In this document: one piece after another, positions 1-8,328 of the stretch
Position numbering within the stretch: the first letter of the stretch is position 1
Layout of the letters: each line of letters begins with the position of its first letter
Origin: Pseudomonas viridiflava
Lineage (GTDB): Bacteria; Pseudomonadota; Gammaproteobacteria; Pseudomonadales; Pseudomonadaceae
NCBI RefSeq assembly: GCF_900602065.1
Contig: NZ_UWFN01000328.1
Coordinates: 1 to 64,000, forward strand
Reading direction: 5' to 3'
Length of the DNA: 64,000 nt
Notes under the pieces: generated by a model
Seen by the model: only the letters and a program-made list of their open reading frames with translations
Told to the model about the DNA's origin: nothing
Database searches by the model: none
Made by a program: the position numbers and the translations under genes

Positions 1-55
1 AACTTCAACCACTTGCGCTTCGATCAACATCACGTTGCTCGTTAGCGGGAGGCGA

Positions 56-83
56 ATTCTACAGCGTTACAACCTGCTGTCAA
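56..83 (-). promoter_or_regulatory. sigma70 promoter P2, leftward, probable rRNA operon
   Basis: Read on the minus strand, TTGACA (78-83) and TAGAAT (56-61) are separated by 16 bases. A GC-rich discriminator (TCGCC) follows, so transcription would start near 48-50 and run off the left edge. A GC-rich discriminator after a near-consensus promoter is typical of stringently controlled stable-RNA promoters. The leader at 1-45 read leftward resembles, from memory, pseudomonad 16S rRNA leaders. That the target is an rRNA operon is inference, because no rRNA lies inside the window. Confidence 0.7.
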
Positions 84-201
84 CTCCCTTTTTTCACCGC
101 TTTCGATCAACTTCATCGAAGCCTCTTCCTCGCTAGTCAAATCGTCCAACTCGTTGATTATCAAGGAGTTTTTCGTTCTGTCTGCGCCAGAAGAGGTGCG
201 A

Positions 202-229
202 ATTATAGAGAGATTAGAGAGGCCGTCAA
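202..229 (-). promoter_or_regulatory. sigma70 promoter P1, leftward, tandem with P2
   Basis: On the minus strand TTGACG (224-229) and a perfect TATAAT (202-207) are 16 bases apart, again followed by TCGC. A/T-rich tracts at about 230-260 upstream of the -35 could act as an UP element; they overlap the end of msrQ. The two promoters are about 146 bp apart, which matches the tandem P1/P2 layout of many rRNA operons. The lack of any coding frame with a ribosome-binding site at 1-237 supports an RNA target. Confidence 0.7.
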
Positions 230-237
230 CCCCTAAA

Positions 238-858
238 TCACACTTTTGTTTGAACTTTCGGCTTTGCACCTATTACACGCGGGATTCGCCTCGCAATCAT
301 TGGGACTCGCAGACTCAGCAGCAGTGCGCCAATTACGGCATAAAAGGACCATTCCTTCAGATCCGCCCTGACAATCCAGAACATATGCAGCAGGCCCAAC
401 GCCAAAATCACATAGATAAGCCGGTGAAGTTTTTTCCAGCGCGCCCCTAACCGTCTCTGGCTATAACGGTTGGAAGTCACTGCCAGGGCCAGCAGACATA
501 TAAAGGCAAGGCTGCCGACAATAATGTATGGACGCTTGACCAGCTCCACTCCCAGTTGCGACCAATCCAGGCCCAATATGAAAACGGCATACGCGCTCAT
601 GTGCATGAATACGTAAGCAAAGCACCAAAGCCCTAACTGACGCCTGACAGCAATCCAGCCCGCCCAGCCCGTCAGCTTCTGCAGTGGTGTCATCGCCAGC
701 GTAATCAATAGCAATATCAGAGTACCCAGCCCCAGCCTGTCGACAAGCACCTTCCCGGGATCAGGCCCCAGCGCAAAGATCCATGCCTGATATAGCCAGA
801 GCACCGGTGCAACACAAGCAGCTACAAAAACGCCCAAGCGCCAGAACGGGTAACGCAT
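238..858 (-). CDS. msrQ: MsrQ, heme-binding membrane subunit of the MsrPQ methionine sulfoxide reductase
   Basis: Inner-membrane b-type cytochrome (YedZ family) that passes electrons from the quinone pool or flavins to periplasmic MsrP, which reduces methionine sulfoxide in envelope proteins. The 206-residue protein is mostly hydrophobic, with about six membrane segments and conserved His residues in the ferric-reductase-like core (HMSAY near residue 87, HRLIY and LLHMFW further on). I chose the ATG at 858 because it overlaps the msrP stop as TGATG, which gives translational coupling; a TTG one codon upstream is less likely. It lies directly downstream of msrP in one operon. The family call is secure. 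Confidence 0.93.
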   Translation of the reverse strand: MRYPFWRLGVFVAACVAPVLWLYQAWIFALGPDPGKVLVDRLGLGTLILLLITLAMTPLQKLTGWAGWIAVRRQLGLWCFAYVFMHMSAYAVFILGLDWSQLGVELVKRPYIIVGSLAFICLLALAVTSNRYSQRRLGARWKKLHRLIYVILALGLLHMFWIVRADLKEWSFYAVIGALLLSLRVPMIARRIPRVIGAKPKVQTKV

Positions 859-1871
859 CAATAATTCTTCCGCAAATCCAGACCTGTATATAAAGAGGCA
901 ACCTCCTCCCCATAACCATTGAACATCTCGGTTTGACGCACGTTGGGACTGAATAGCCCACTCGGCAGCCTGCGCTCATGCGCCTGAGTCCAGCGGGGAT
1001 GATCGACCGTCGGGTTCACATTGGCATAAAAGCCATACTCGTTAGCTGCGATGCTTTGCCAGGTTGTCTTGGGCTGCTCGCTGACCAGACTGATGCGCAC
1101 GATGGACTTCACGCTTTTGAAGCCATACTTCCACGGCACCACCAAACGCAACGGCGCGCCATTCTGGTTAGGAAGCTCACGCCCATACATACCCACAGCA
1201 AGAATCGCCAGCGGGCTCATCGCCTCATCCAGTCTCAACCCTTCCACATAGGGCCAATCGATCAGGGCAAAACCCGAGCGCTGCCCAGACATCGTTTTCG
1301 GATCCTGCAGCGTTTCAAAGCGGATGTACTTCGCCTTGGAAGTAGGTTCGACCTGTTTGAGCAAAGCGGAGATTGGAAACCCTATCCAGGGAATAACCAT
1401 GGACCAGGCCTCTACACAGCGCAGCCGGTAAATACGCTCTTCCAACTGGTAAGGCTTCATGAAGTCTTCAAGCGCATAACGACCCGGCTTGCCGACCTCG
1501 CCATCAATCACAACACTCCACGGTTCAGTCTTCAAGGAACCGGCGTTTTGCGCGGGGTCACCTTTGTCGGTGCCGAACTCATAGAAGTTGTTGTAATGCG
1601 TGGCATCTTTAAAAGGAGTGATCGCCTCCCCCTTGACGTTGACCGCCTGCCACCGGGTATCGGGGAGCTTTTCGGCGAACCACGCAGGGGCCTTGCCAGG
1701 CTCCACATCCGGATACAGAGAAGGATCGGCAGCGCTCGCCCAACCCGGCAAGGCACTGACAGCCAAACCGGCAAGCGAAGAACCCAACAGGGTACGACGA
1801 GAGAGATAGAGAGATTCAGGGGTAACGTCCGATTCTTTGCTATCAGACGCTGAAGGGATTTTGATTAGCAT
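858..1871 (-). CDS. msrP: MsrP, periplasmic molybdopterin methionine sulfoxide reductase catalytic subunit
   Basis: Catalytic subunit (YedY family, sulfite-oxidase fold) that repairs oxidised methionines in periplasmic proteins using a molybdenum-molybdopterin cofactor. The N-terminus carries a twin-arginine signal (S-R-R-T-L-L-G around residues 24-30), followed by a hydrophobic stretch ending at A-S-A near 47, so it is exported folded by Tat. The Mo-ligating cysteine is Cys152 in R-L-R-C-V-E-A-W. Length 337 fits the family. The stop overlaps the msrQ start, so the two subunits are coupled. HOCl or copper stress regulation is known for the E. coli system; no regulator gene is visible here. 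Confidence 0.95.
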   Translation of the reverse strand: MLIKIPSASDSKESDVTPESLYLSRRTLLGSSLAGLAVSALPGWASAADPSLYPDVEPGKAPAWFAEKLPDTRWQAVNVKGEAITPFKDATHYNNFYEFGTDKGDPAQNAGSLKTEPWSVVIDGEVGKPGRYALEDFMKPYQLEERIYRLRCVEAWSMVIPWIGFPISALLKQVEPTSKAKYIRFETLQDPKTMSGQRSGFALIDWPYVEGLRLDEAMSPLAILAVGMYGRELPNQNGAPLRLVVPWKYGFKSVKSIVRISLVSEQPKTTWQSIAANEYGFYANVNPTVDHPRWTQAHERRLPSGLFSPNVRQTEMFNGYGEEVASLYTGLDLRKNY

Positions 1872-1934
1872 GATGACTCCACAATCCAGAGGAACTGATG
1901 CACCAATAGACTGTGGAGTATGGGGGAAATTACA

Positions 1935-2792
1935 TCAATCGGCCGACTTGTGACGGCGCAGACGCAATAAATATTGAATTGGGCCAGATGCCGCGTAAGC
2001 GAGGAATATCAGCAGCAAAACGCGCGGAGGGTCACTGAACACCACAGCGAATACCAGCACAACGGCCAGAATCGCGACAAAAGGCACTCGCCCCTTCAGG
2101 TCCAGCTCTTTAAAGCTGTTGTACTTGATGTTGCTGACCATCAGCATGCCCGCCGCTGCAACCAGCAAGGCCACCAGGAACGACAGTTTGGAACCCTGGA
2201 TTCCGTAATCGCTGAACGCCCAGACCGTACCTGCAACAACGCCCGCCGCAGCGGGGCTCGCCAAGCCGATGAAGTAACGTTTGTCTGCCTTGCCAACCAT
2301 GGTGTTGAAGCGAGCCAGACGCAATGCAGCACCAGCGACATAGATGAAGGCAACCATCCAGCCGACTTTGCCCATATCACTTAACGCCCAGCCGAAAGCC
2401 AGCAAGGCCGGAGCGACGCCAAAGGCGACCATGTCGGAGAGGGAGTCATACTCAGCGCCAAATGCACTCTGAGTATTGGTCATGCGCGCCACACGTCCAT
2501 CCAGACCGTCGAGCACCATGGCGACAAAGATAGCGATAGCGGCGAATGCAAAGTACTTGCTTGCTCCTGCGGAGTCCCCCGCCGCCAGGGCGCTCTGGGC
2601 GCTCATCGAACTGATAATGGAATAAAAGCCCGCGAACAGATTCGCAGTAGTGAACAGGTTGGGCAGCAGATAGATGCCGCGATGCCGGACCTTGCGCCCT
2701 TCGGCGTCGTGCCCTTCTTCAATATGCTCATCGATCGGTAGCAGGCTTTCGGCGTCAGAGGCCTTGTTTGGCTCTTCAGGACGTTCGCTCAT
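1935..2792 (-). CDS. pssA: CDP-diacylglycerol--serine O-phosphatidyltransferase
   Basis: Membrane enzyme that joins CDP-diacylglycerol and serine to make phosphatidylserine, the precursor of phosphatidylethanolamine. The CDP-alcohol phosphotransferase signature is present as DG-LDGRVAR, then G three residues before D, then D (about residues 96-125). About seven hydrophobic segments follow a hydrophilic acidic N-terminus of about 40 residues. Length 285 is typical of the membrane-bound type II enzyme of pseudomonads. It lies downstream of ilvC but is separated from it by a terminator hairpin, so it probably has its own promoter in 2793-2890. Confidence 0.95.
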   Translation of the reverse strand: MSERPEEPNKASDAESLLPIDEHIEEGHDAEGRKVRHRGIYLLPNLFTTANLFAGFYSIISSMSAQSALAAGDSAGASKYFAFAAIAIFVAMVLDGLDGRVARMTNTQSAFGAEYDSLSDMVAFGVAPALLAFGWALSDMGKVGWMVAFIYVAGAALRLARFNTMVGKADKRYFIGLASPAAAGVVAGTVWAFSDYGIQGSKLSFLVALLVAAAGMLMVSNIKYNSFKELDLKGRVPFVAILAVVLVFAVVFSDPPRVLLLIFLAYAASGPIQYLLRLRRHKSAD

Positions 2793-2894
2793 AGACTTTA
2801 CCTTGCAACGGTGTGGAAAGTTTCGACAGATGCTTGAGACGAGGGTTCGTCTGCAAACGATGCAGCTTTATACCAGATGCGCTCCCGCTTAACG

Positions 2895-2923
2895 AAAAAA
2901 CGCGGCCGGTTGGCCGCGTTTTT
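2895..2923 (-). terminator. intrinsic terminator after ilvC
   Basis: The arms ACGCGGCC and GGCCGCGT are flanked by A6 on one side and T5 on the other, so the hairpin can terminate in both directions. It ends the leftward ilv operon 27 bp past the ilvC stop. Confidence 0.85.
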
Positions 2924-2949
2924 CTAGCGTTGAACAGCGTCGCGAGGAC

Positions 2950-3966
2950 TTAGTTCTTGGCTTTGTCGACGATCTTGTTGGCACCAATCCAAGGCATCAT
3001 GGAGCGCAGTTGCTCGCCGATGATTTCGATACCGTGAGCAGCGTTGTTACGACGCTTGGCGGTCATCGAAGGATAACCAGTAGCGCCTTCGCTGATGAAC
3101 ATCTTCGCGTATTCACCGTCCTGGATGCGCTTCAGAGCGTTGCGCATGGCCTGACGGGATTCAGCGTTGATCACTTCAGGGCCGGTCACGTACTCGCCGT
3201 ATTCGGCGTTGTTGGAGATCGAATAGTTCATGTTGGCGATACCGCCTTCGTACATGAGGTCAACGATCAGCTTCAGTTCGTGCAGGCACTCGAAGTAAGC
3301 CATTTCTGGAGCGTAGCCAGCTTCAACCAGTGTTTCGAAGCCAGCTTTAACCAGCTCAACAGTACCGCCACACAGAACAGCCTGCTCGCCGAACAGGTCG
3401 GTTTCAGTCTCGTCTTTGAACGTGGTTTCGATGATACCGGTACGGCCGCCGCCAACGCCCGAAGCGTAAGACAGTGCAACGTTTTTAGCGTTACCCGAAG
3501 CATCCTGGTAAACAGCGATCAGGTCAGGAATACCGCCGCCTTTGACGAACTCGGTGCGAACAGTGTGACCTGGCGCTTTTGGCGCGATCATGATCACGTC
3601 CAGATCAGCGCGAGGCACAACCTGGTTGTAGTGGATCGCGAAGCCGTGGGAGAAGGCCAGGGTAGCGCCCTTCTTGATGTTCGGCTCAACTTCGTTTTTG
3701 TACAGCGCGGACTGGAACTCGTCCGGGGTCAGGATCATGACCAGGTCTGCAGCAGCAACAGCGGAAGCAACGTCAGTCACTTTCAGGCCATGAGCTTCAG
3801 CCTTGGCGACAGTAGCCGAACCTTTACGCAGGCCAACAGTGACATCAACGCCGGAGTCTTTCAGGTTGCACGCTTGCGCGTGGCCTTGGGAACCGTAACC
3901 GATGATGGCAACTTTCTTGCCCTGGATGATCGAAAGGTCGCAGTCTTTGTCGTAATAAACTTTCAT
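2950..3966 (-). CDS. ilvC: ketol-acid reductoisomerase (NADP+)
   Basis: Second enzyme of isoleucine/valine synthesis. It isomerises and reduces acetolactate or acetohydroxybutyrate to the dihydroxy acid, using NADPH and Mg2+. The nucleotide-binding motif GYGSQGHAQA is at residues 23-32, and the all-helical C-terminal domain carries the metal-binding acidic residues (D-E-T-E-T-D-L-F-G-E near 186-195, and E-C-L-H-E near 226). Length 338 is class I (short form). It is the last gene of ilvI-ilvN-ilvC, 47 bp after ilvN, and ends at a strong terminator. Confidence 0.97.
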   Translation of the reverse strand: MKVYYDKDCDLSIIQGKKVAIIGYGSQGHAQACNLKDSGVDVTVGLRKGSATVAKAEAHGLKVTDVASAVAAADLVMILTPDEFQSALYKNEVEPNIKKGATLAFSHGFAIHYNQVVPRADLDVIMIAPKAPGHTVRTEFVKGGGIPDLIAVYQDASGNAKNVALSYASGVGGGRTGIIETTFKDETETDLFGEQAVLCGGTVELVKAGFETLVEAGYAPEMAYFECLHELKLIVDLMYEGGIANMNYSISNNAEYGEYVTGPEVINAESRQAMRNALKRIQDGEYAKMFISEGATGYPSMTAKRRNNAAHGIEIIGEQLRSMMPWIGANKIVDKAKN

Positions 3967-4013
3967 GGAATTCCCCTGTTATCGTGGCCTTCAGGCCATT
4001 TTGCAAAATGAGA

Positions 4014-4505
4014 TTAGATGCTCAGCACTTTGTCGCCACGGGCAATGCCCGTCACGCCGCTGCGTACTGTTTCCAGGATAGCGGCAGTGCCGATGGCCTG
4101 AATGAAGCTGTCCAGCTTGTCGCTAGTACCGGTCAGTTGCACGGTATAAACGCTGGCTGAAACGTCAACGATTTGCCCACGAAAAATATCCGTAGTGCGC
4201 TTGATCTCGGCGCGCTGGGCGCCAGTAGCCTTTACCTTGATCAGCATCAGCTCGCGCTCGATGTGCGCGCTTTCCGACAGATCAACCAGCTTGACCACCT
4301 CGACCAGCTTGTTGAGGTTTTTGGTGATCTGCTCGATCACCTCATCCTGGCCAACCGTGGTCAGCGTCAGACGCGACAAGGTCGGGTCTTCGGTTGGCGC
4401 CACCGTCAGGCTTTCGATGTTGTAGTTGCGCTGCGAAAACAGGCCAACGACGCGAGACAAAGCACCCGGTTCGTTTTCCAGCAAAAGGGAAATGATGTGC
4501 CGCAT
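4014..4505 (-). CDS. ilvN: acetolactate synthase small (regulatory) subunit
   Basis: Regulatory subunit of acetohydroxyacid synthase. Its N-terminal ACT domain (MRHIISLLLENEPGALSRVV, residues 1-20) binds valine for feedback inhibition and activates the large subunit. I chose the ATG at 4505, giving 163 residues, because the family starts with M-R-H-I-I; the frame is open for ten more codons into ilvI but that start is not conserved. It begins 2 bp after the ilvI stop, so translation is probably coupled. The gene is also called ilvH in other genomes. Confidence 0.96.
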   Translation of the reverse strand: MRHIISLLLENEPGALSRVVGLFSQRNYNIESLTVAPTEDPTLSRLTLTTVGQDEVIEQITKNLNKLVEVVKLVDLSESAHIERELMLIKVKATGAQRAEIKRTTDIFRGQIVDVSASVYTVQLTGTSDKLDSFIQAIGTAAILETVRSGVTGIARGDKVLSI

Positions 4506-4507
4506 GA

Positions 4508-6232
4508 TTAGGTCCGCTCCGTCTTGCTGAGCCACATATCGCGCATGGAGCCGTCTTTGATCTGCATCGGGTAAACGTGCTCGGTGACGTCAACCTGAAT
4601 ATCGATGAACACCAGGCGGTCCGTCATGGCGAACGCTTCTTCCATCTTCGGCTTCAGATCTTTCAAATCAGTGATCTTCATGCCGACATGGCCATAAGCT
4701 TCGACCAGTTTCACGAAGTCCGGCAGCGACTCCATGTAGGAGTGCGAGTGACGACCGCTGTAGCTCATGTCCTGCCATTGACGAACCATGCCGAGCACGC
4801 CGTTGTTGAGCAGGATGATTTTTACAGGCAGACCGTACTGCAGGCAGGTCGACAGCTCCTGGATATTCATCTGGATGCTGCCTTCGCCTGTTACACAAGC
4901 GACATGCGCCTCAGGGAAGCTGAGCTTGACGCCCATCGCAGCCGGAAAGCCAAAGCCCATGGTGCCCAGACCGCCAGAGTTGATCCAGCGATTCGGTTTG
5001 TTGAAGCGATAGTACTGCGCAGCAAACATCTGATGCTGACCAACGTCGGAGGTAACAAAAGCATCGCCGTTGGTGACTTCGCACAAGGTCTCGATGACTT
5101 TCTGCGGTTTGATGACGCTGCCATCGCCCGGGTTGTACGGGAACAGGTCACGATCACCACGCCACTCGTCAATCTGCTTCCACCAGCTGGCAACCAGCGC
5201 CTTGTCTGGCAGTTCGCCGATCTCTTTGAGGGTCGCAACCATTTCAGTCAGAACGCTCTCAACCGGACCTACGATAGGCACATCAGCCTTGATGGTCTTG
5301 GAGATCGAAGCCGGATCGATGTCGATGTGGATAACTTTGGCGTTCGGGCAGAATTTGGCGGCGCCGTTGATGACTCGGTCATCGAAACGCGCGCCCACAG
5401 CCAGAATCACATCCGCATGGTGCATCGCCAGGTTGGCGGTGTAGCTGCCGTGCATACCCAGCATGCCGACAAACTGACGGTCCATACCTGGATAGCTACC
5501 CAGGCCCATCAGCGTATTGGTCACGGGAGCGTTGAGCTTTTGCGCCAACTCAGTCAGCGGCTCGGAGCCATTGCCCATGATCACGCCGCCACCGGCATAA
5601 ATGATCGGACGCTTGGCCGCCAGCAGCATTTCGACTGCCTTGCGAATCTGGCCTGAGTGACCACGAACAGCCGGGCTGTAAGAGCGCAGCTTGGCTTTCT
5701 TGGGGAATACGTATTCGAATTTCTCGGCTGGGTTGGTCATATCCTTCGGGATATCGACAACCACAGGGCCCGGACGACCGGACTGCGCCAGGTAGAAAGC
5801 CTTCTTCAGCACTTCAGGGATTTCCGAAGGGTGCTTGATCATGAAGCTGTGCTTCACGATCGGCCGGGAAATACCGATCATGTCGGTTTCCTGGAACGCA
5901 TCGGTGCCGACCAGGGTGCTCGCGACCTGCCCGGACAGCACGACCATTGGAATCGAATCCATATAAGCCGTGGCGATGCCGGTGATTGCGTTGGTTGCAC
6001 CCGGGCCGGACGTTACCAGCACCACACCGGCCTTGCCGGTGGCGCGCGCATAGCCGTCAGCCATGTGCGTCGCCGCTTGTTCGTGACGAACAAGGATGTG
6101 ATTAACGGCTGGCTCTTTGAACAGGGCGTCGTAAATGTGCAGGAGGGCACCGCCTGGGTACCCATAGATATGCTTAACGCCTTCGTCACGCAAAAAGCGG
6201 ACGACCATTTCAGCGCCGGATAAGAGCTCCAC
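4508..6232 (-). CDS. ilvI: acetolactate synthase large (catalytic) subunit
   Basis: Thiamine-diphosphate enzyme that condenses pyruvate with pyruvate or 2-oxobutyrate, the first committed step to valine/leucine and isoleucine. The TPP-activating glutamate sits in R-H-E-Q-A-A-T-H-M-A near residue 50. The C-terminal TPP/Mg motif reads T-G-E-G-S-I-Q-M-N where most enzymes have G-D-G-S. The GTG at 6232 (574 residues, M-E-L-L-S-G) is preferred because AGAGG lies 8 bases upstream; the GTG three codons earlier at 6241 overlaps that ribosome-binding site. It heads the ilvINC operon after a long leader. The gene could equally be named ilvB. Confidence 0.95.
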   Translation of the reverse strand: MELLSGAEMVVRFLRDEGVKHIYGYPGGALLHIYDALFKEPAVNHILVRHEQAATHMADGYARATGKAGVVLVTSGPGATNAITGIATAYMDSIPMVVLSGQVASTLVGTDAFQETDMIGISRPIVKHSFMIKHPSEIPEVLKKAFYLAQSGRPGPVVVDIPKDMTNPAEKFEYVFPKKAKLRSYSPAVRGHSGQIRKAVEMLLAAKRPIIYAGGGVIMGNGSEPLTELAQKLNAPVTNTLMGLGSYPGMDRQFVGMLGMHGSYTANLAMHHADVILAVGARFDDRVINGAAKFCPNAKVIHIDIDPASISKTIKADVPIVGPVESVLTEMVATLKEIGELPDKALVASWWKQIDEWRGDRDLFPYNPGDGSVIKPQKVIETLCEVTNGDAFVTSDVGQHQMFAAQYYRFNKPNRWINSGGLGTMGFGFPAAMGVKLSFPEAHVACVTGEGSIQMNIQELSTCLQYGLPVKIILLNNGVLGMVRQWQDMSYSGRHSHSYMESLPDFVKLVEAYGHVGMKITDLKDLKPKMEEAFAMTDRLVFIDIQVDVTEHVYPMQIKDGSMRDMWLSKTERT

Positions 6233-6634
6233 GTTGTTCACCTCTAAAACGCCAGAATACCGTCCACAAACGAGGACGGGTCTTAATAGGTTTTACTGCC
6301 AAGCAGAGCATGAGCGACGGTGGTCGCCGACTACGTCAGCACTGACTGAGCAAGTATTGGGTAACCCCTGAGTGTTTCGGGGCGTTCCCACCCAGCGCGA
6401 GGTAACGCGTTGCGGGTGTTACAGGTCGGCGCGGGTGTGCGCCTCATGATCTACCGAGATGGTCTGCTTCTGGCAGTCCCTTCACAGCGAACTTTGGATT
6501 GTTGTGATTCGCCTGCCCCAAGTCAAGTCATCCGTGAGCTTTCTTCCAATTAACCGCACCAAACTGCGTCGAATAAGGTCATCGAGATGGCCTTGTGGTA
6601 GCTTTCAGGGCAAACGTATCTGGAAGGAAGCAAC
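6233..6634 (-). other. divergent intergenic region with long ilv operon leader
   Basis: About 400 bp between the divergent ilvI and DUF4124 genes. On the ilvI side two hairpins are visible: 6260-6279 (CCGTCC, 8-base loop, GGACGG) just before the start, and about 6363-6386 (AACCCC...GGGGCGTT). I looked for a leader peptide rich in Ile/Leu/Val codons and did not find one; a short ATG frame near 6445 reads M-R-R-T-P-A-P-T-C. No poly-U follows the hairpins, so classical attenuation is not demonstrated. No gene is seen on either strand. Confidence 0.45.
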
Positions 6635-7066
6635 ATGCGTTGCATGATTTTCGCGGTGATTATGGCAGCAGCGTTCAGCGTCCCTGCCCATGCCGCTCAA
6701 ATTTATAAATGGGTCGATGACCAGGGCGTTACCCATTTCGACGCCCAGCCACCGGCCGGGCGACAAACCCAGCAGATCGATATCCAGAAACCGCCCGCAG
6801 CGCCCGCAGCGTCAGAGAGTTCGAAGTCGGCAATGGAAGCTGAGGCAGAGCAGCGGGAGATTAATAACTCGGTCAAAAAGAAAGTTGCCCAGCAAGACGC
6901 CCGACGCGCCGAGGACTGCAAGATCCTGCGCACCAACCTCGCCCAGTTGCAGAACAACCCTCGCGTACGCGAGCAAGTTGAAGGGGGGCTGAAACGCCTT
7001 TCAGAAGATGAGCGGCAAGGGCGCATTGCCGAAACGCAAAAGGCAATAAACGATTATTGCCTTTGA
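6635..7066 (+). CDS. DUF4124 domain-containing exported protein
   Basis: Small secreted protein of 143 residues and unknown function. A signal peptide spans residues 1-20, with cleavage after A-H-A. The DUF4124 core follows: Q-I-Y-K-W-V-D-D-Q-G-V-T-H-F (residues 22-35), a short beta-sheet module common in Pseudomonas periplasmic proteins. The rest is charged and probably coiled coil, with many Glu, Gln and Lys and two late cysteines that may form a disulfide. AAGGAAG lies 5 bases before the ATG. It stands alone, divergent from ilvI and followed by a REPIN. Confidence 0.85.
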   Translation: MRCMIFAVIMAAAFSVPAHAAQIYKWVDDQGVTHFDAQPPAGRQTQQIDIQKPPAAPAASESSKSAMEAEAEQREINNSVKKKVAQQDARRAEDCKILRTNLAQLQNNPRVREQVEGGLKRLSEDERQGRIAETQKAINDYCL

Positions 7067-7102
7067 TAACGCTGCTGATCTGCCTTGATAGCACCGTGCT
7101 GT

Positions 7103-7175
7103 TGTAGGAGCTGCCGAAGGCTGCGAAGCATTTTATCCTGACACGCCGCGATCGCAGCCTTCGGCAGCTCCTACA
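7103..7175. repeat. REPIN-like inverted repeat, family A (GCTGCCGAAGGCTGCGA)
   Basis: The 73-bp element starts TGTAGGAGCTGCCGAAGG and ends with its inverted copy. The arms are 24 bp and nearly perfect; the centre is unrelated to that of other copies. Each arm holds its own small palindrome (GCCGAAGGC). Three more family A copies lie at 24172, 28219 and 30952. Confidence 0.9.
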
Positions 7176-7236
7176 GGTCCTATGTTTGCCGCGAGACAGC
7201 GCAGTATCATGGGGCGCCTACAAGAACGGCCAGCCG

Positions 7237-7566
7237 TTAGCGGGCCTGGCCGATCAGCCGATCAAACTGGGCAAGCAACTGTTGCAATGGCTGGGTTTCA
7301 CGCTGGCGTGTCGCATAGACCATCTCAGCCATTTCAAGAATGCCCGAGGCATTTGGCAGCGGCAGGTCATTCTCCAGAATAAGCTTCATTCTGGGCAGGA
7401 AAATCCACTGCAGCCACTGCTCGAACTCCAGCGTATCAACGCAGAACGGCTCGCCACTGGACAGCGCCTGATCGCTGGGCGGCAGATCACTCCACCAGCC
7501 CAGTACGCGCAATTCGCGCTCGATCAGCAGCAAATGCTCCGCAACTTCAGGAAAGCGCTGATCCAT
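7237..7566 (-). CDS. YqcC family protein (DUF446)
   Basis: All-helical cytoplasmic protein of 109 residues from the YqcC family, function unknown. Family marks are the W-W-S-D-L-P-P segment and the F-E-Q-W-L-Q-W-I-F-L-P-R-M block. I chose the ATG at 7566, which overlaps the stop of the upstream lipoprotein gene as TGATG; the TTG just before it is less likely. Linkage to mrcB-lpoP suggests co-expression with cell-wall genes, but in enterics yqcC neighbours a pseudouridine synthase, so the context does not define its role. Confidence 0.85.
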   Translation of the reverse strand: MDQRFPEVAEHLLLIERELRVLGWWSDLPPSDQALSSGEPFCVDTLEFEQWLQWIFLPRMKLILENDLPLPNASGILEMAEMVYATRQRETQPLQQLLAQFDRLIGQAR

Positions 7567-8297
7567 CAAGCACCAACCCTGGCTTTTTGACGAGCCAGAG
7601 CAGCGCCGGCCGCATCACCCTGCTTCTCACGTGCCTGAGCGATGATGTCCCAGAGACTGGCCTGCAGACTTGGTCGCCCGTTAGCGTAAGTCAAACCACG
7701 ACGCGCCAGTTGCTCGGCCTGCGCGGCATCCCCCTGGGCGAGTCGCACCTGAGCCAATCGATAGATGACTTGCGGCTCACGCGGAGCAACGCGCTGCGCA
7801 CGCTCCAGGCTTGAGGACGCGCCGTTGAGGTCGCCGCCGTTCTGCTGTTGCTGAGCAGTGGTCAACAACGCCAGGACCGGACCATCCAGTTGTTCATCGG
7901 CAGACAAGCCGCTACCGGAAGACGGGATGCCACTGGGTGTGGAAGCAGGCATGTTGTAAGTATTGCTGGTAACCGGTGCACTGACCGAAGAAGTATCAAT
8001 CGGCGGGCTGACACTGATCGGCGCCTGCCCAACCGGAGCAGCATACGTATCGATAGGCGCAGAACTACCGCCACCGCCACCTGGAATCATGACCACGACA
8101 CCGGAATCCTGCGGTACGGATTGAGCCTGTGCAGGAGCCTGAGCAACGCTTGCCCGAGAAGCACCATTGCGCGAAACACGTTCGCTATTGGAAACCTTCG
8201 AACCCGAATCCACCACGGGAATCGAGCCACGTTCTACGCTGGCACAACCATTGAGCAGAGCAACAGCTGTCAACGCTGGTATTAACCACTTGTTCAC
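7566..8297 (-). CDS. lpoP: outer-membrane TPR lipoprotein, likely PBP1b activator LpoP
   Basis: Lipoprotein with lipobox L-N-G-C (Cys18), a Ser/Pro/Ala-rich linker (about residues 25-130) able to span the periplasm, and a C-terminal TPR region (about 130-235; A-L-L-T-T-A-Q-Q-Q..., Q-V-I-Y-R-L-A-Q-V-R-L-A-Q-G-D). It lies 31 bp downstream of mrcB on the same strand. In P. aeruginosa the TPR lipoprotein encoded beside ponB/mrcB is LpoP, which activates PBP1b. Domain layout and position match, so the assignment is by family and synteny. Without synteny it would be called a TPR lipoprotein. Confidence 0.82.
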   Translation of the reverse strand: MNKWLIPALTAVALLNGCASVERGSIPVVDSGSKVSNSERVSRNGASRASVAQAPAQAQSVPQDSGVVVMIPGGGGGSSAPIDTYAAPVGQAPISVSPPIDTSSVSAPVTSNTYNMPASTPSGIPSSGSGLSADEQLDGPVLALLTTAQQQQNGGDLNGASSSLERAQRVAPREPQVIYRLAQVRLAQGDAAQAEQLARRGLTYANGRPSLQASLWDIIAQAREKQGDAAGAALARQKARVGA

Positions 8298-8328
8298 TTT
8301 AGATCCTCTTTGGGCGCTCTCAATTCGT

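Noticed and set aside
42..269. 75-codon minus-strand frame at the left edge
   Set aside because: It covers two sigma70 promoters and overlaps the msrQ end; no ribosome-binding site. Better explained as an rRNA promoter region.
6459..6647. 62-codon plus-strand frame in the ilv leader
   Set aside because: Overlaps the start of the DUF4124 gene in another frame, with no ribosome-binding site or family pattern.
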